DNA of 64,000 nucleotides from positions 1 through 64,000 of the forward strand of contig CALUTI010000001.1 in NCBI GenBank assembly GCA_944323695.1. The letters are read 5' to 3'. Below the pieces are notes generated by a model that did no database searches, was not told the DNA's origin, and saw nothing but the letters and a program-made list of their open reading frames with translations. This document shows, in pieces, positions 18,068 to 27,677 of the stretch (position 1 is its first letter; every line of letters begins with the position of its first letter). Source of the DNA: Candidatus Gastranaerophilales bacterium. GTDB taxonomy: Bacteria; Cyanobacteriota; Vampirovibrionia; Gastranaerophilales; Gastranaerophilaceae. Both the position numbers and the translations under genes were made by a program.

Positions 18068-19653
18068 TGCCGAATGAAATGATAAGACAACTTAATCCTT
18101 TTGAGATAAAAGCAGAAATTATTAATCTTATTTCAAAGTTTAAAGATGTTAATGACATATCAAGATATATAGACTGCATAAAGCTTCTTGATGCGCAAAA
18201 TGATAAAAAAACTATTGCAAAGATTCTTTTTAAAGAGCTTTATAACTTAAAAACAGAAGACGGAACAATTATTTGCTTTTTGCTGGAAAGATACGCTGAT
18301 AAGGAAGAATTGACCAAGCGTCTTTGGGAGCTTTTAAAAAATCCGGTTGTGCCGAATAACGTAAAAATAGTTACGGTGAATTTTTTGCGCGGGCTTGATA
18401 CGAACTGGGAACTCGATACGGGTGACGAGCTTTTAGATGCGGAAATTATAGACGCAGATACAAAAAAATTACTTAATAATGCTATTGTGAACCCTGAAGT
18501 TCAGATAGATTTTTTGGATTTTTTAACATCACTTAGTACAAATGACAAAATTACGCTTATAAATTCCCTTGCGTCCGACTACAGTGAAGACGCCTTGAGC
18601 AACATGCTTATTCCGGTATTTTTATCACAGCCGGACAGTGAAGCAGGACTTGAAGCCTTAAAACTATTGGGAGAATCCAAATCCCAGCTTGCGTTTCATG
18701 CTTTGAATAATGCGCTTGAAACAGCTTCAGATAACCTTAAACCGCTTATTAAAAAAAGTCTTTCCACTCTAAAAATTGCAGGAATAAGAGAAGATAATAC
18801 GCACGAATTTTATAAAAAAATTCTCTCGGAATCAAAGCCCTATAAGTTCTGCATAACATACCCCGACGGTCACGGCAATCAGGCTCTCATTTTTACAAGA
18901 AAAACACCGGAGAATAAAATAAGATTTGCGGCTGTTGTTATTGATGATTACCACGGAATAAGAGATTGCTTTGGCTTCAACGAAATTTCACAGTTTGAAT
19001 GCGACAAGATAATTGAAAGGTTTTATAAAAACGAAAAAGAAGTCTATATTACACCGGAAAATCTAAAAACAATACTTCTAAATGCGGAAAAAATCTCGCA
19101 AAAAAGTGCAAATAACTGGCTTTTACCCTATGAATATATCTGTTGGAAAAATCTTTTGAACGATATAGAAGGCAGCACAAAATCTTTTAATGAGCTGCTA
19201 TCGGATAAATTTGAGAAAAAAACCATTACAAAGACTGATTTGAACAAAATTTTTGACATGGATTTTATGGAAAAATGGTTTTTAGATGCAAACTACAGTG
19301 ACGAATTTGAGCAATTAACGAGTGAAAAAACCGACGATTTGGATAACCTGATTGACCAATATGTTGATAAGATTTTTTACAACGAAGAAAAAATTATCTG
19401 GTCAGAAAGGCTTTTGGCGTCAGCATATTTAAAATTATGCGAAAACAAACCTGATGAAGCAAATCTGCTTTATAATTTGTACTTTGACGAAAGCGCCAAA
19501 CAGGAATTTTTCAAAAATATTCTAGAAAAGAGCATTTATGAATATTACGTAAGCCTCAAATTCAATACCGAACTTAATAATGGGCGTTACACACTAAAAG
19601 AACTGGATGAAATAATTTCAAAGATAGAGGATTTATGGGTATGTACAAAGTAA
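18067..19653 (+). CDS. Unknown protein, helical-repeat N-terminal half
   Basis: 528 residues, not recognised. Residues 1-245 look like repeated helix pairs of HEAT/armadillo kind (FLDFLTSLSTNDKITLINSL, GLEALKLLGESKSQLAFHAL). The centre has a beta-rich region (FCITYPDGHGNQALIFTRKT, IRFAAVVIDDYHGIRDCFGF), and the C-terminus is helical and acidic. No signal or membrane segment. It overlaps the zinc-finger gene by 1 bp and ruvX by 19 bp, so it is clearly co-transcribed with both. A cytoplasmic scaffold role is possible but unproven. Confidence 0.8.
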   Translation: MPNEMIRQLNPFEIKAEIINLISKFKDVNDISRYIDCIKLLDAQNDKKTIAKILFKELYNLKTEDGTIICFLLERYADKEELTKRLWELLKNPVVPNNVKIVTVNFLRGLDTNWELDTGDELLDAEIIDADTKKLLNNAIVNPEVQIDFLDFLTSLSTNDKITLINSLASDYSEDALSNMLIPVFLSQPDSEAGLEALKLLGESKSQLAFHALNNALETASDNLKPLIKKSLSTLKIAGIREDNTHEFYKKILSESKPYKFCITYPDGHGNQALIFTRKTPENKIRFAAVVIDDYHGIRDCFGFNEISQFECDKIIERFYKNEKEVYITPENLKTILLNAEKISQKSANNWLLPYEYICWKNLLNDIEGSTKSFNELLSDKFEKKTITKTDLNKIFDMDFMEKWFLDANYSDEFEQLTSEKTDDLDNLIDQYVDKIFYNEEKIIWSERLLASAYLKLCENKPDEANLLYNLYFDESAKQEFFKNILEKSIYEYYVSLKFNTELNNGRYTLKELDEIISKIEDLWVCTK

Positions 19654-20051
19654 TGGCTCTTGATATAGGCACAAAACGTATAGGAGTCGCACTCAGCGAT
19701 TACCTGCTTATGCTGGCATCAGGTCATTCTTATATAGAAAGACAGCCCGAAGATAAAGCGCTTGAAACAATCCATAAAATAGCCAAAGAAAACAATGTAA
19801 AAAAAATTGTAATCGGTTTACCTTTAAATATGGATAACACCGAAGGAATTCAGGCAAAAGACTGCCGCGAATTTGCACAAAAAATTAACGACTATGAGAT
19901 AATATTTGAGGACGAAAGATTAACATCAGAAACCGCAGAAGAAAATTTACGCAATAAAAAAATAGATTTCAGAAAAGATAAAGGTCTGGTTGATATTGAG
20001 AGTGCTTGTATTATACTGGAACAATATCTTGCAAGAAGAAAGGAAAATTAA
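19635..20051 (+). CDS. ruvX: RuvX/YqgF-family putative Holliday junction resolvase
   Basis: 138 residues, the usual size. The RNase H-like fold is marked by MALDIGTKRIGVALSD (first catalytic Asp), the strand IVIGLPLNMDNTEG, the segment FEDERLTSETAEE (second acid) and DIESACIILEQYL (third Asp). The family acts in pre-16S rRNA 5' processing and/or junction resolution. GAGG precedes ATGs at 19635 and 19641; either may be used. The gene order ruvX then DUF1292 also occurs in Firmicutes. Confidence 0.93.
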   Translation: MGMYKVMALDIGTKRIGVALSDYLLMLASGHSYIERQPEDKALETIHKIAKENNVKKIVIGLPLNMDNTEGIQAKDCREFAQKINDYEIIFEDERLTSETAEENLRNKKIDFRKDKGLVDIESACIILEQYLARRKEN

Positions 20052-20053
20052 TT

Positions 20054-20317
20054 ATGGTAAGCGACGAAAAACAATTAATTGAAACAGTAGATGAAAACGG
20101 AAATGTCATTAATTTTGAATTATATGATATAGTAGAAGTTGAAGGTCAGGAATATGCACTTTTAATTCCGGCGGAATCAGATAACAAAGAGGAAGAAGAA
20201 GTTGTATTAATGAGACTTTCACAGGAAGGCGAAGACTACGTCTTTGAAAGCATTGATGACGATGCGGAATTTGATAAGGTAGCTGAATACATAGAAAGTA
20301 TGGACGAGGAAGAATAA
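20054..20317 (+). CDS. DUF1292-family small acidic protein
   Basis: 87 residues from ATG 20054, with AAAGGAAA upstream. The pattern TVDENGNVINFELYDIVEVEGQEYALLIP, then a Glu-rich loop, VVLMRL and an acidic end, fits the DUF1292 (YrzB) family, usually found next to ruvX. The biochemical function of the family is unknown. It is 2 bp from ruvX and 1 bp from the next gene. Confidence 0.85.
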   Translation: MVSDEKQLIETVDENGNVINFELYDIVEVEGQEYALLIPAESDNKEEEEVVLMRLSQEGEDYVFESIDDDAEFDKVAEYIESMDEEE

Positions 20318-20318
20318 T

Positions 20319-21677
20319 TTGTTTGAAAAATTTACCGAAAAAGCAATAAATGTAGTAACAGAAGCACAAAATATCGCAAAAGATGAGCATTCGACATGTG
20401 TTATGCCTGAGCACTTACTTTTGGCGCTTGTAAAAGAGGCAAAAGGCATATCTTTAAAAATCTTCAAATCTTATAACATAAATTTTGAAGATTTGGAAAA
20501 AGAGCTTGCCAAATCATCAAAACTTGAAACAACAGAATTGAATCTGCCGGCACTTGCATTCAGTGATGCAATGAAGGTTATCTTAAGAAGAACCCTTGAT
20601 TTAGCTGCGCGTTCAGGTAATGCAACGGTTTTGTATGAACATTTATTCCTTGCGGTAATAACAGACAAAAATTCAAACAACTGTAATACACTTGAAAGAC
20701 TTGGTTTTGACATACAAAAGTCAAAAAATCTTCTGGAAAAACTTGTTCAGCGCAAAACAAAACGCCTTTACCATCCTGAAATTGATGAGGCAAAAGAGCC
20801 TGAGATAAACCTTTCAAAAGAAACCGACTCTATTTTTGACAGCAAAGAATCAGCCGCGGTATTTGAACGTGCGGTTTCCAAGCTTTCTGCTTCGAATTAC
20901 GAAATTTTGGGAACAGAACAAATTATTTCATCAATTCTTGAAGATAAAGAGTCAGATTTAACCAAAATCTTCGCGCAATACGGTATTACAGCTGAAAATT
21001 TTGAAGAAAAATTATCAAATATTCAATCCCGCCAATCAGAATATGAAGGAAGGCAGATAATTTTCACGCCGAACGCATTTCGTGCAATGAGTCTTGCGCT
21101 TCAAACAGCGAAAGAATTAGGCTCATCTGTTGTGCTGCCGGAACACATTGTGCTCGGGCTTTTAAAAACCAAAAAAGGCGTTGCATACGATATTTTAAAA
21201 GAATTACATGTAAATGACGACGACCTTGCGCACAGTATTATAAAACCAATAGAAAAACAGATGCCTGAAACCTTGACGATTTTAAGGCTTGCAAAACAAG
21301 AGGCACGAAGACTCGGCAGATCCGTTGTCGGCACTGAAATGTTTCTGCTTGGAATCATAGGCGAAGCAACAGGAATAGGCGCAACCGTACTTACCGAACT
21401 TGAAATAAACATAAAAGATGCCCGCGATGTCGTGGAAAAACTAATAGGGTTTGGCAACGAATATTTTGATAAAGAGATAGTTTTCACAAAACGTGCAAAA
21501 AGAGTGCTTGAAAAAGCATGGGAGTTTGCCAAAAAAGACAATAAAGAGCGTATTGAATCCGAACACATGCTTTTAGCAATAACAACAGAGCCGACATCTT
21601 TAGCCATGAAAGCACTGGAACAGCTTGGTGTTGACGCTGTTGAAATTAAAGAGGGAATTAAAAAACATAAATGTTAA
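20319..21677 (+). CDS. Clp N-domain repeat protein without AAA+ ATPase
   Basis: 452 residues, starting with TTG at 20319 (AGGA about 10 nt upstream). It consists of repeated Clp N-domain units: FTEKAINVVTEAQNIAKDEH with MPEHLLLALV, then LRRTLDLAARSG, FTPNAFRAMSLALQTAKELG with LPEHIVLGLL, LRLAKQEARRLGRSVVGTEM and FTKRAKRVLEKAWEFAKKD with ESEHMLLAI. No Walker motif exists, so it cannot be a ClpC/ClpB unfoldase. In ClpC the N-domain binds substrates and adaptors, so this may be a substrate receptor or adaptor for a Clp machine (inference). It overlaps tilS by 7 bp. Confidence 0.85.
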   Translation: MFEKFTEKAINVVTEAQNIAKDEHSTCVMPEHLLLALVKEAKGISLKIFKSYNINFEDLEKELAKSSKLETTELNLPALAFSDAMKVILRRTLDLAARSGNATVLYEHLFLAVITDKNSNNCNTLERLGFDIQKSKNLLEKLVQRKTKRLYHPEIDEAKEPEINLSKETDSIFDSKESAAVFERAVSKLSASNYEILGTEQIISSILEDKESDLTKIFAQYGITAENFEEKLSNIQSRQSEYEGRQIIFTPNAFRAMSLALQTAKELGSSVVLPEHIVLGLLKTKKGVAYDILKELHVNDDDLAHSIIKPIEKQMPETLTILRLAKQEARRLGRSVVGTEMFLLGIIGEATGIGATVLTELEINIKDARDVVEKLIGFGNEYFDKEIVFTKRAKRVLEKAWEFAKKDNKERIESEHMLLAITTEPTSLAMKALEQLGVDAVEIKEGIKKHKC

Positions 21678-22975
21678 TTGACACGGTCAAATCATTTTTA
21701 GAAAAATATGATTTGCTAAAGCCCGAAAGTAATATTCTAATTGCTTTTTCAGGCGGCTATGATTCAATGTGTCTTTTGGATATTATGCAAAAACTTGCCC
21801 CCGAATACAGATTGAACTTGTACGCAATCCACCTTAACCACAACTGGAGAGGGGAAGAAAGCGACCAGGAAGAAGAAAATTGCAGACAATTTGCATCAGA
21901 AATCAATTTTTATTCGGAAAAGTTATCCAAGGATGTCCCGCATACGGAAACTGCCGCGCGGGATGCACGTTATGATTTTTTTCAAAGATGCGCGGATAAA
22001 TTCAATTCAAAAATTATTCTGACCGCCCATAACGCAAATGACAACGCCGAAACTGTTTTTTACAGAATAATAAAAGGCACAGGACTCACAGGGCTTGAAG
22101 GCATCCACGAAAAACGCGGAATTTATTACAGACCGCTTTTGAATGTATATAGAGAACAAATTGAAAAATACTGCCGCGAAAACAATTTAACCCCTAATAT
22201 CGACAGCTCTAATTTCAATACAAATTATCAGCGAAACAAAATCCGTTATGAAATTTTTCCGTCATTAAAAGAAATTACGCCGGACATTGAAAAAAATCTG
22301 AATAAAATCGCACAATCCGCGCAGTTTGCTAACAAAATTTTAGAAAAAAAGGTAAAAAAACTTGAAAATTACTCCCCGGAAGAATTTTGTAATTTAGATA
22401 AATTTTTACAAAACACAGCAGTGCATAAATTTGTCAGAAAACTCAATCTTGACTATGACAGAAAAAAAATCGAAGATATAACAGAATTTATCAATGAAAA
22501 TAAAAATTCAAAATCCGGTAAAAAATATTCCCTGACCACAGGCAAGTGGCTTTTTGTAAATAACAAAAAAATTACCGTTATTAAAGATTCAGCACACATT
22601 TCATTTCCAGAAATTCAGATAAAATCAACCGGCAATTTTGATTTAGGCGGCTATAAATTTACAATCAAAAAATGTTTACAAAAACCCGAAAAATACCCGC
22701 CGGATAAAGAATTAACAGCATATATTCAAATTGAGAAAATCGATTTTACGCTCAGAACAAGAAAAGACGGCGACCTGATTCAGCCGTTGGGCGCAAAAGG
22801 CAGACAAAAATTAAAAAAATATTTAATGTCAAAACAAATTCCAAAACACGAAAGGGATAATCTTGTATTTTTATGCAAAGATAATGAAATTTTATGGGCC
22901 CCAGGTCTTGGAATAAGTGATAAAATAAAAGTTGTAACACATCCGACGCATGTGCTAAAATTAGAAAAGAGGTAG
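21671..22975 (+). CDS. tilS: tRNA(Ile)-lysidine synthase
   Basis: 434 residues. It modifies the wobble C of tRNA-Ile(CAU) to lysidine using ATP and lysine. The PP-loop is FSGGYDSMCLLD (about 24-36), followed by AIHLNHNWRGEES and LTAHNANDNAETVFYRIIKGTG. The C-terminal domain ends with RTRKDGDLIQPLGAKGRQKL and WAPGLGISDKI, as in full-length TilS. It overlaps the Clp N-domain gene and is directly followed by hpt, the classical tilS-hpt pair. Confidence 0.95.
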   Translation: MLIDTVKSFLEKYDLLKPESNILIAFSGGYDSMCLLDIMQKLAPEYRLNLYAIHLNHNWRGEESDQEEENCRQFASEINFYSEKLSKDVPHTETAARDARYDFFQRCADKFNSKIILTAHNANDNAETVFYRIIKGTGLTGLEGIHEKRGIYYRPLLNVYREQIEKYCRENNLTPNIDSSNFNTNYQRNKIRYEIFPSLKEITPDIEKNLNKIAQSAQFANKILEKKVKKLENYSPEEFCNLDKFLQNTAVHKFVRKLNLDYDRKKIEDITEFINENKNSKSGKKYSLTTGKWLFVNNKKITVIKDSAHISFPEIQIKSTGNFDLGGYKFTIKKCLQKPEKYPPDKELTAYIQIEKIDFTLRTRKDGDLIQPLGAKGRQKLKKYLMSKQIPKHERDNLVFLCKDNEILWAPGLGISDKIKVVTHPTHVLKLEKR

Positions 22976-22978
22976 GTT

Positions 22979-23515
22979 ATGGAAATAAAACAGGAAGAAC
23001 TTAAAATATTATTCACGGAAGAGCAGATTCAAAATAAAATCAAAGAACTTGCGGATAAAATGAATAACTTATATAAAAATGAAGAAGTAATAGCTATCTG
23101 CGTTTTAAAAGGCGCCGTAATGTTTGCGGTTGATCTTGTAAAGCACCTGAAAATGCCTTTAAAAATGGAATTTATAAGATTATCCAGCTACGGCACAGGA
23201 ACAGTTTCAACAGGAAAGGTTCATGCCGTGGATATTTCTCTGCCTGATTTGAACGACAAAAACGTTTTGATAATAGAAGATATAATAGACACAGGTCACA
23301 CCGCAAAATTTCTGCTGGATTTTATAAACAACAACTTCAAAACCAGAAGCACAAAATTCTGTTCGCTTTTAGATAAAAAAATCTCACGGGTTACGGATAT
23401 TGAGCCTGACTATTACGGATTTGACATAGATGACAAATTCGTCGTCGGCTACGGACTTGACTATGAAGGCTATTTTAGAAACTTAAGATATATCGGATAC
23501 AAAGCAAGTGTATAA
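22979..23515 (+). CDS. hpt: Hypoxanthine phosphoribosyltransferase
   Basis: 178 residues. It salvages hypoxanthine and guanine with PRPP to IMP and GMP. The PRPP-binding motif VLIIEDIIDTGHT (about 99-111) is clear, preceded by VLKGAVMFAVDLVKHL and FIRLSSYG and followed by DDKFVVGYGLDYEGYFRNL. In many bacteria tilS-hpt is followed by ftsH; here a histidine kinase gene follows and overlaps by 8 bp. Confidence 0.95.
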   Translation: MEIKQEELKILFTEEQIQNKIKELADKMNNLYKNEEVIAICVLKGAVMFAVDLVKHLKMPLKMEFIRLSSYGTGTVSTGKVHAVDISLPDLNDKNVLIIEDIIDTGHTAKFLLDFINNNFKTRSTKFCSLLDKKISRVTDIEPDYYGFDIDDKFVVGYGLDYEGYFRNLRYIGYKASV

Positions 23516-24563
23516 AAAAGCATTAGAGAAACTCAACGACTTTTTTACAATTGAGGTTCGGGAAAAACCCGAAGAAATTTTTGTCGTCTTAAAAAAGATA
23601 ATCAATTTCAATTCCGGCTTAATTTGTCTCTCCGGCAATCAAAAATACACATTTGCGCCGGAAAATTCACAAAAATTTGAACTTCTTGAGGATTTAAAAA
23701 TTAAGAATGCAATATTCGGTTACATAAAAATAACCCGCGATACAGATTTTTCGGAAGAAGAAAAAACTATATTTAAAACCTGTGCAATAATAATAGCCAA
23801 CTTAATTAAAGATGCAGAAATGTCTAAAATTATTTCCGCTCAGGTAAAAACGCTTCAAGAAGGCATTCTGGAAACCAATAAAGCCTATAAATCAGCAAAA
23901 ACTCAAAATGATTTTTTTGCGAACTTTTCACATGAATTAAGAACTCCGCTTAATGCTGTTATAAGCTCCTCTGAGCTTTTGGCTGAAGGGATATTCGGTG
24001 CCCTTAATGAAAAACAGACAGAATACATAAATGACATAAGAATCGCGTCACTTCATCTTTTAGGAATGATAAACGACATTCTTGACCTTTCAAAGCTTGA
24101 TGCAAAATCCATGAAGCTGAATATTACAAATTTTGAGCTTAAACAAACCGCTGATGAAGTCTGCAATATATTAAATCCTCTCGCCCAAAAGAAAAACTTA
24201 AAAATTACAAAACACTATTGCGAAAATACAAAAATTTCAGCAGACTATAATAAAATCCAACAAATACTTTTCAATTTAATCACCAATTCTATCAAATATA
24301 CCCCGCAAGACGGCAAAATTGACCTGTTTATAGAAAAAGATGAAAAATTTGCTATTTTAAAAATCAAGGATAACGGAATAGGTATTGATAAAAAATACCA
24401 TAAAAAAATATTTGACAAATTTGTACAGCTCGGAACAGAAAAAAATTCAAACGGACTCGGGTTAACCATTATAAAAGAACTTGTAAAGCTGCATCATGGT
24501 AAGATTTTTTTGCATAGCGAACCTGCAAAAGGTACCGAATTCACCATAAAATTACCGTTCTAA
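23508..24563 (+). CDS. Soluble sensor histidine kinase
   Basis: 351 residues starting at GTG 23508, inside hpt. The N-terminal 120 residues look like a small GAF-type sensor (FNSGLICLSG, FGYIKITRD). Then come the HisKA H-box FSHELRTPLNAV (phospho-accepting His near residue 143), the N-box NLITNSIKYT, G1 DNGIGI, F-box FDKFVQLG and G2 GLGLTI of a HATPase domain. No membrane segments or signal peptide are seen, so it senses a cytoplasmic cue. No response regulator is adjacent. Confidence 0.92.
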   Translation: MYKKALEKLNDFFTIEVREKPEEIFVVLKKIINFNSGLICLSGNQKYTFAPENSQKFELLEDLKIKNAIFGYIKITRDTDFSEEEKTIFKTCAIIIANLIKDAEMSKIISAQVKTLQEGILETNKAYKSAKTQNDFFANFSHELRTPLNAVISSSELLAEGIFGALNEKQTEYINDIRIASLHLLGMINDILDLSKLDAKSMKLNITNFELKQTADEVCNILNPLAQKKNLKITKHYCENTKISADYNKIQQILFNLITNSIKYTPQDGKIDLFIEKDEKFAILKIKDNGIGIDKKYHKKIFDKFVQLGTEKNSNGLGLTIIKELVKLHHGKIFLHSEPAKGTEFTIKLPF

Positions 24564-24627
24564 GGGTTGTATTTTTTATAATAATATGGTACAATTAAAA
24601 ATGAACAGTATATTTAGGAGGATAGTT

Positions 24628-25329
24628 ATGGCATCCATTAAAGATGCAGTGGAAGAAGCTATTAATGATGATTTTGCATTTGTAAAATATTTTTTATATG
24701 CAATTCCGGTATTTATCTGCTATATGTTATTTAGTCAGGGAAATATGGGATGGTTCTATTTTCTTGGAGCGTTTACTGTATTAATGCTTATAAGCATATT
24801 GATAACATGCATATATAATGTCCGCAACGGACAGAACTATGTTTTGCCGACTTTTAATATTATAACGTTTTGCATAACGGCATTTAAAGCAATATTTGCA
24901 ATTGGTCCTATTTTAGGACTTGGCTTATGGATAGGCAACATGCTTGTTGCAATAAAAATACCTATTCCTGTGCCTAATATACAGCTAATTTATGCAATTA
25001 TTGTCTGGTTAATTCTTGGATCAATTATTATAACTTCTTTGATTTTATATTCAAAAACCCAACATTTAAAAGATGCTTATAATCTCGTTTTAATTTCAAA
25101 TACGTGTATGGACATACTTGTTGCAATAATATTTTTTATACCGCAGCTTTTACTTGTAAACGGATTATTTATCGGAATTATCGCATATTTATTTGCAGTA
25201 TTTCTGTCTTTAGAAAATCCTATATTTATTTTCTTATGCAGTATGGCACTTGCAATTAATGTTGCGATTACCGGAAATTATTTAGCACAAATTGATTATG
25301 AATTAGTTCCAAGGGACAACAATAACTAA
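24628..25329 (+). CDS. Polytopic membrane protein of unknown function
   Basis: 233 residues from ATG 24628, chosen because AGGAGG lies 5 nt upstream; 14 earlier codons are in frame. About six hydrophobic segments ([68 protein letters not shown] and others) follow a short acidic N-terminus. The arrangement resembles DUF4013-type membrane proteins, without a firm assignment. It overlaps the convergent uvrB end by 4 bp. Confidence 0.75.
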   Translation: MASIKDAVEEAINDDFAFVKYFLYAIPVFICYMLFSQGNMGWFYFLGAFTVLMLISILITCIYNVRNGQNYVLPTFNIITFCITAFKAIFAIGPILGLGLWIGNMLVAIKIPIPVPNIQLIYAIIVWLILGSIIITSLILYSKTQHLKDAYNLVLISNTCMDILVAIIFFIPQLLLVNGLFIGIIAYLFAVFLSLENPIFIFLCSMALAINVAITGNYLAQIDYELVPRDNNN

Positions 25330-27311
25330 AGCATTTCACGTAATTTTTTAAGCTTGTCTCTGATTTCGGCTGCACGTTCAAAATCAAGAATTTTGGCGGC
25401 CTTATGCATGTCTTTTTCAAGTTTTTCAATAAGTTTCGGCAAATCTTTTGTTTCAATGCCAAGATCAACCATTTCTTCGGCAACAACGTCTTCAAAATCG
25501 CGGTAACTTGCAACAAGCGACAACAAATTATTTTCAACAGGCTTTTTAATAGTTTGCGGAATAATTCCGTATTTTTTATTATAAGCTATTTGAATTTCGC
25601 GTCTTCTTTCGGTTTCAGCGATTGCTTTTTTCATAGAGTCAGTAATTTTATCCGCATACATAATAACTTCGCCGCAGGCATTACGCGCGGCACGTCCGAT
25701 TGTCTGGATTAAACTTGTTTCAGATCGCAAAAAGCCTTCCTTATCCGCGTCCATAATGGCGACAAGAGAAACTTCCGGAATATCCAGCCCTTCTCTCAAA
25801 AGGTTTACCCCGACAAGCACATCAAATTCCCCCAAACGCAAATCACGCAAGATTTCCACGCGTTCAAGTGATTGGATTTCGCTGTGAAGATATCTGACTC
25901 TTATACCTTCCTGAATAAAGAAATCCGTCAAATCCTCTGCCATTTTCTTTGTGAGGGTTGTAATCAATACTCTTTCATTTTTATCAGCGCGTTTTTGAAT
26001 TTCATTTTTCAAGTCATTAATCTGTGTATCAATAGGGCGAACAGAAATCTTCGGATCAACAAGACCTGTCGGACGGATAATCTGTTCTACCAATTGCTCT
26101 GATGTTTCACGTTCAAATTCACCGGGGGTAGCTGAAATATAAATCTTTTGCCCGACTTTTTCAAAGAATTCTTTAGATGTCAAAGGTCTGTTGTCTTTTG
26201 CACAAGGCAGTCTGAACCCATATTCAACAAGGACATCTTTTCTTGAGGCATCACCGTGGCTCATACCTTTTAATTGCGGTAAAGTCACATGGGATTCATC
26301 AATTACTGTTAAAAAATCACCCTTAAAATAGTCTAAAAGCGTTGCGGGAGGAGAGCCCGGGGGGCGGCGTTCAATAATTCGTGAATAGTTTTCAATCCCC
26401 GAACAATAGCCCATCTCCTTAATCATTTCCATATCGTATTTAACCCGCTGCTCAAGCCTTTGAGCTTCCACAAGTTTATTTTCAGCATTCAATTCATTCA
26501 AGCGCTGTTTTAATTCGGCATTAATCAAATCCATTGTTTCATCTACATTTTCATCGTAAGAAAGATAGTGAACAGCAGGATAAATTACAACACTTTCCGG
26601 CGTTTCAAGAATTTCTCCTGAAACATTATCAATTCTTATAATTTTTTCAATTTCATCGCCAAAGAAATAAATTCTCGTGACAATCTTTTCATAAGCAGGC
26701 ATAATTTCAACGATATCGCCTCTTGCTCTGAAGGTTGAGCGTTCCAGAACAAGATCATTACGCTTATATTGAACATTAACAAGGTGTCTTAACAAATCAT
26801 CCCTGTCAACTGCGTCCCCGACTTTCAATTCAACAGAACCTTTAAAATAATTTTCAGGCAACCCCAAACCGTAAATACAGCTTACTGATGCAACAATTAT
26901 AACGTCACTACGTTCATTAAGACATCTTGTTGCATTATGCCTCAATCTGTCAATTTCTTCATTAATTGATGCTGTTTTTTCTATATAGGTATCCGTTCTG
27001 GGGATATAAGCTTCAGGCTGATAATAATCGTAATAACTTATAAAATATTCAACCGCATTTTCGGGGAAAAGTTCTTTAAATTCATTATACAATTGTGCGG
27101 CAAGCGTTTTGTTATGGGCAATTATAAGCGTTGGCTTTTGAACACGCTCAATCACATTTGCAATAGTAAAAGTTTTGCCGGAGCCTGTTATACCCAAAAG
27201 CGTCTGGGCATCATCACCCTTATTAAGCCCGTCGACAAGAGCATCAATAGCTTTTGGCTGGTCACCGGCCGGTCTGTATTTTGAGTCTAATTTAAACTTT
27301 TTGTACTGCAT
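25326..27311 (-). CDS. uvrB: Excinuclease ABC subunit B
   Basis: 661 residues, the normal UvrB size. It is the damage-verifying helicase-like subunit of nucleotide excision repair. Walker A GITGSGKT (about 40-47), the beta-hairpin segment [20 protein letters not shown], the DESH box ([11 protein letters not shown]), [14 protein letters not shown] and QTIGRAARN follow in order. The C-terminal UVR motif ([20 protein letters not shown]) that contacts UvrC is intact. TATAAA lies 8 nt before the ATG with no Shine-Dalgarno. Confidence 0.97.
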   Translation of the reverse strand: MQYKKFKLDSKYRPAGDQPKAIDALVDGLNKGDDAQTLLGITGSGKTFTIANVIERVQKPTLIIAHNKTLAAQLYNEFKELFPENAVEYFISYYDYYQPEAYIPRTDTYIEKTASINEEIDRLRHNATRCLNERSDVIIVASVSCIYGLGLPENYFKGSVELKVGDAVDRDDLLRHLVNVQYKRNDLVLERSTFRARGDIVEIMPAYEKIVTRIYFFGDEIEKIIRIDNVSGEILETPESVVIYPAVHYLSYDENVDETMDLINAELKQRLNELNAENKLVEAQRLEQRVKYDMEMIKEMGYCSGIENYSRIIERRPPGSPPATLLDYFKGDFLTVIDESHVTLPQLKGMSHGDASRKDVLVEYGFRLPCAKDNRPLTSKEFFEKVGQKIYISATPGEFERETSEQLVEQIIRPTGLVDPKISVRPIDTQINDLKNEIQKRADKNERVLITTLTKKMAEDLTDFFIQEGIRVRYLHSEIQSLERVEILRDLRLGEFDVLVGVNLLREGLDIPEVSLVAIMDADKEGFLRSETSLIQTIGRAARNACGEVIMYADKITDSMKKAIAETERRREIQIAYNKKYGIIPQTIKKPVENNLLSLVASYRDFEDVVAEEMVDLGIETKDLPKLIEKLEKDMHKAAKILDFERAAEIRDKLKKLREML

Positions 27312-27345
27312 AACAAAAGTTTATAACAAATAACAGAAAAATCCA

Positions 27346-27669
27346 CTATACGGAAGCAAGAATTCTTGTCACAAAAATATCTTTTTCAGCCTCTGTAAGG
27401 ATTAATGCAGCATTTTCAGGCAATGCAAGCCTTGCATTAAGATAGTCCCTTATAAGTTTTTTCTGCTCGTCTTCAGTGAATTCAAACCAAACAGGCGTGT
27501 ATGCAATTTTATTCAACACCATGCACTCAATGTCTTCAAGCATTTCCAAATCGGCCTGAACATGTGAAGGGTATGCTGATTTTTTTTCAACAACCTTTTC
27601 AGATTTTTTGTCTGATTTTTTTGAAGATGATTTCTTTTTTTCGTCCTTAAATCTGTCGCTTAAACCCAA
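27346..27669 (-). CDS. Small unknown protein with Lys/Ser-rich N-terminus
   Basis: 107 residues, starting with TTG 27669, with AGGAGG 5 nt upstream. Residues 8-30 are a disordered basic stretch (KDEKKKSSSKKSDKKSEKVV). The remainder is helical and hydrophilic (QADLEMLEDIECMVLNKIAY, DEQKKLIRDYLNARLALPEN). Not recognised. It lies 8 bp after the CpaE-like gene, so it is likely co-transcribed and may serve the same process. Confidence 0.7.
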   Translation of the reverse strand: MGLSDRFKDEKKKSSSKKSDKKSEKVVEKKSAYPSHVQADLEMLEDIECMVLNKIAYTPVWFEFTEDEQKKLIRDYLNARLALPENAALILTEAEKDIFVTRILASV

Positions 27670-27677
27670 AATACCTC

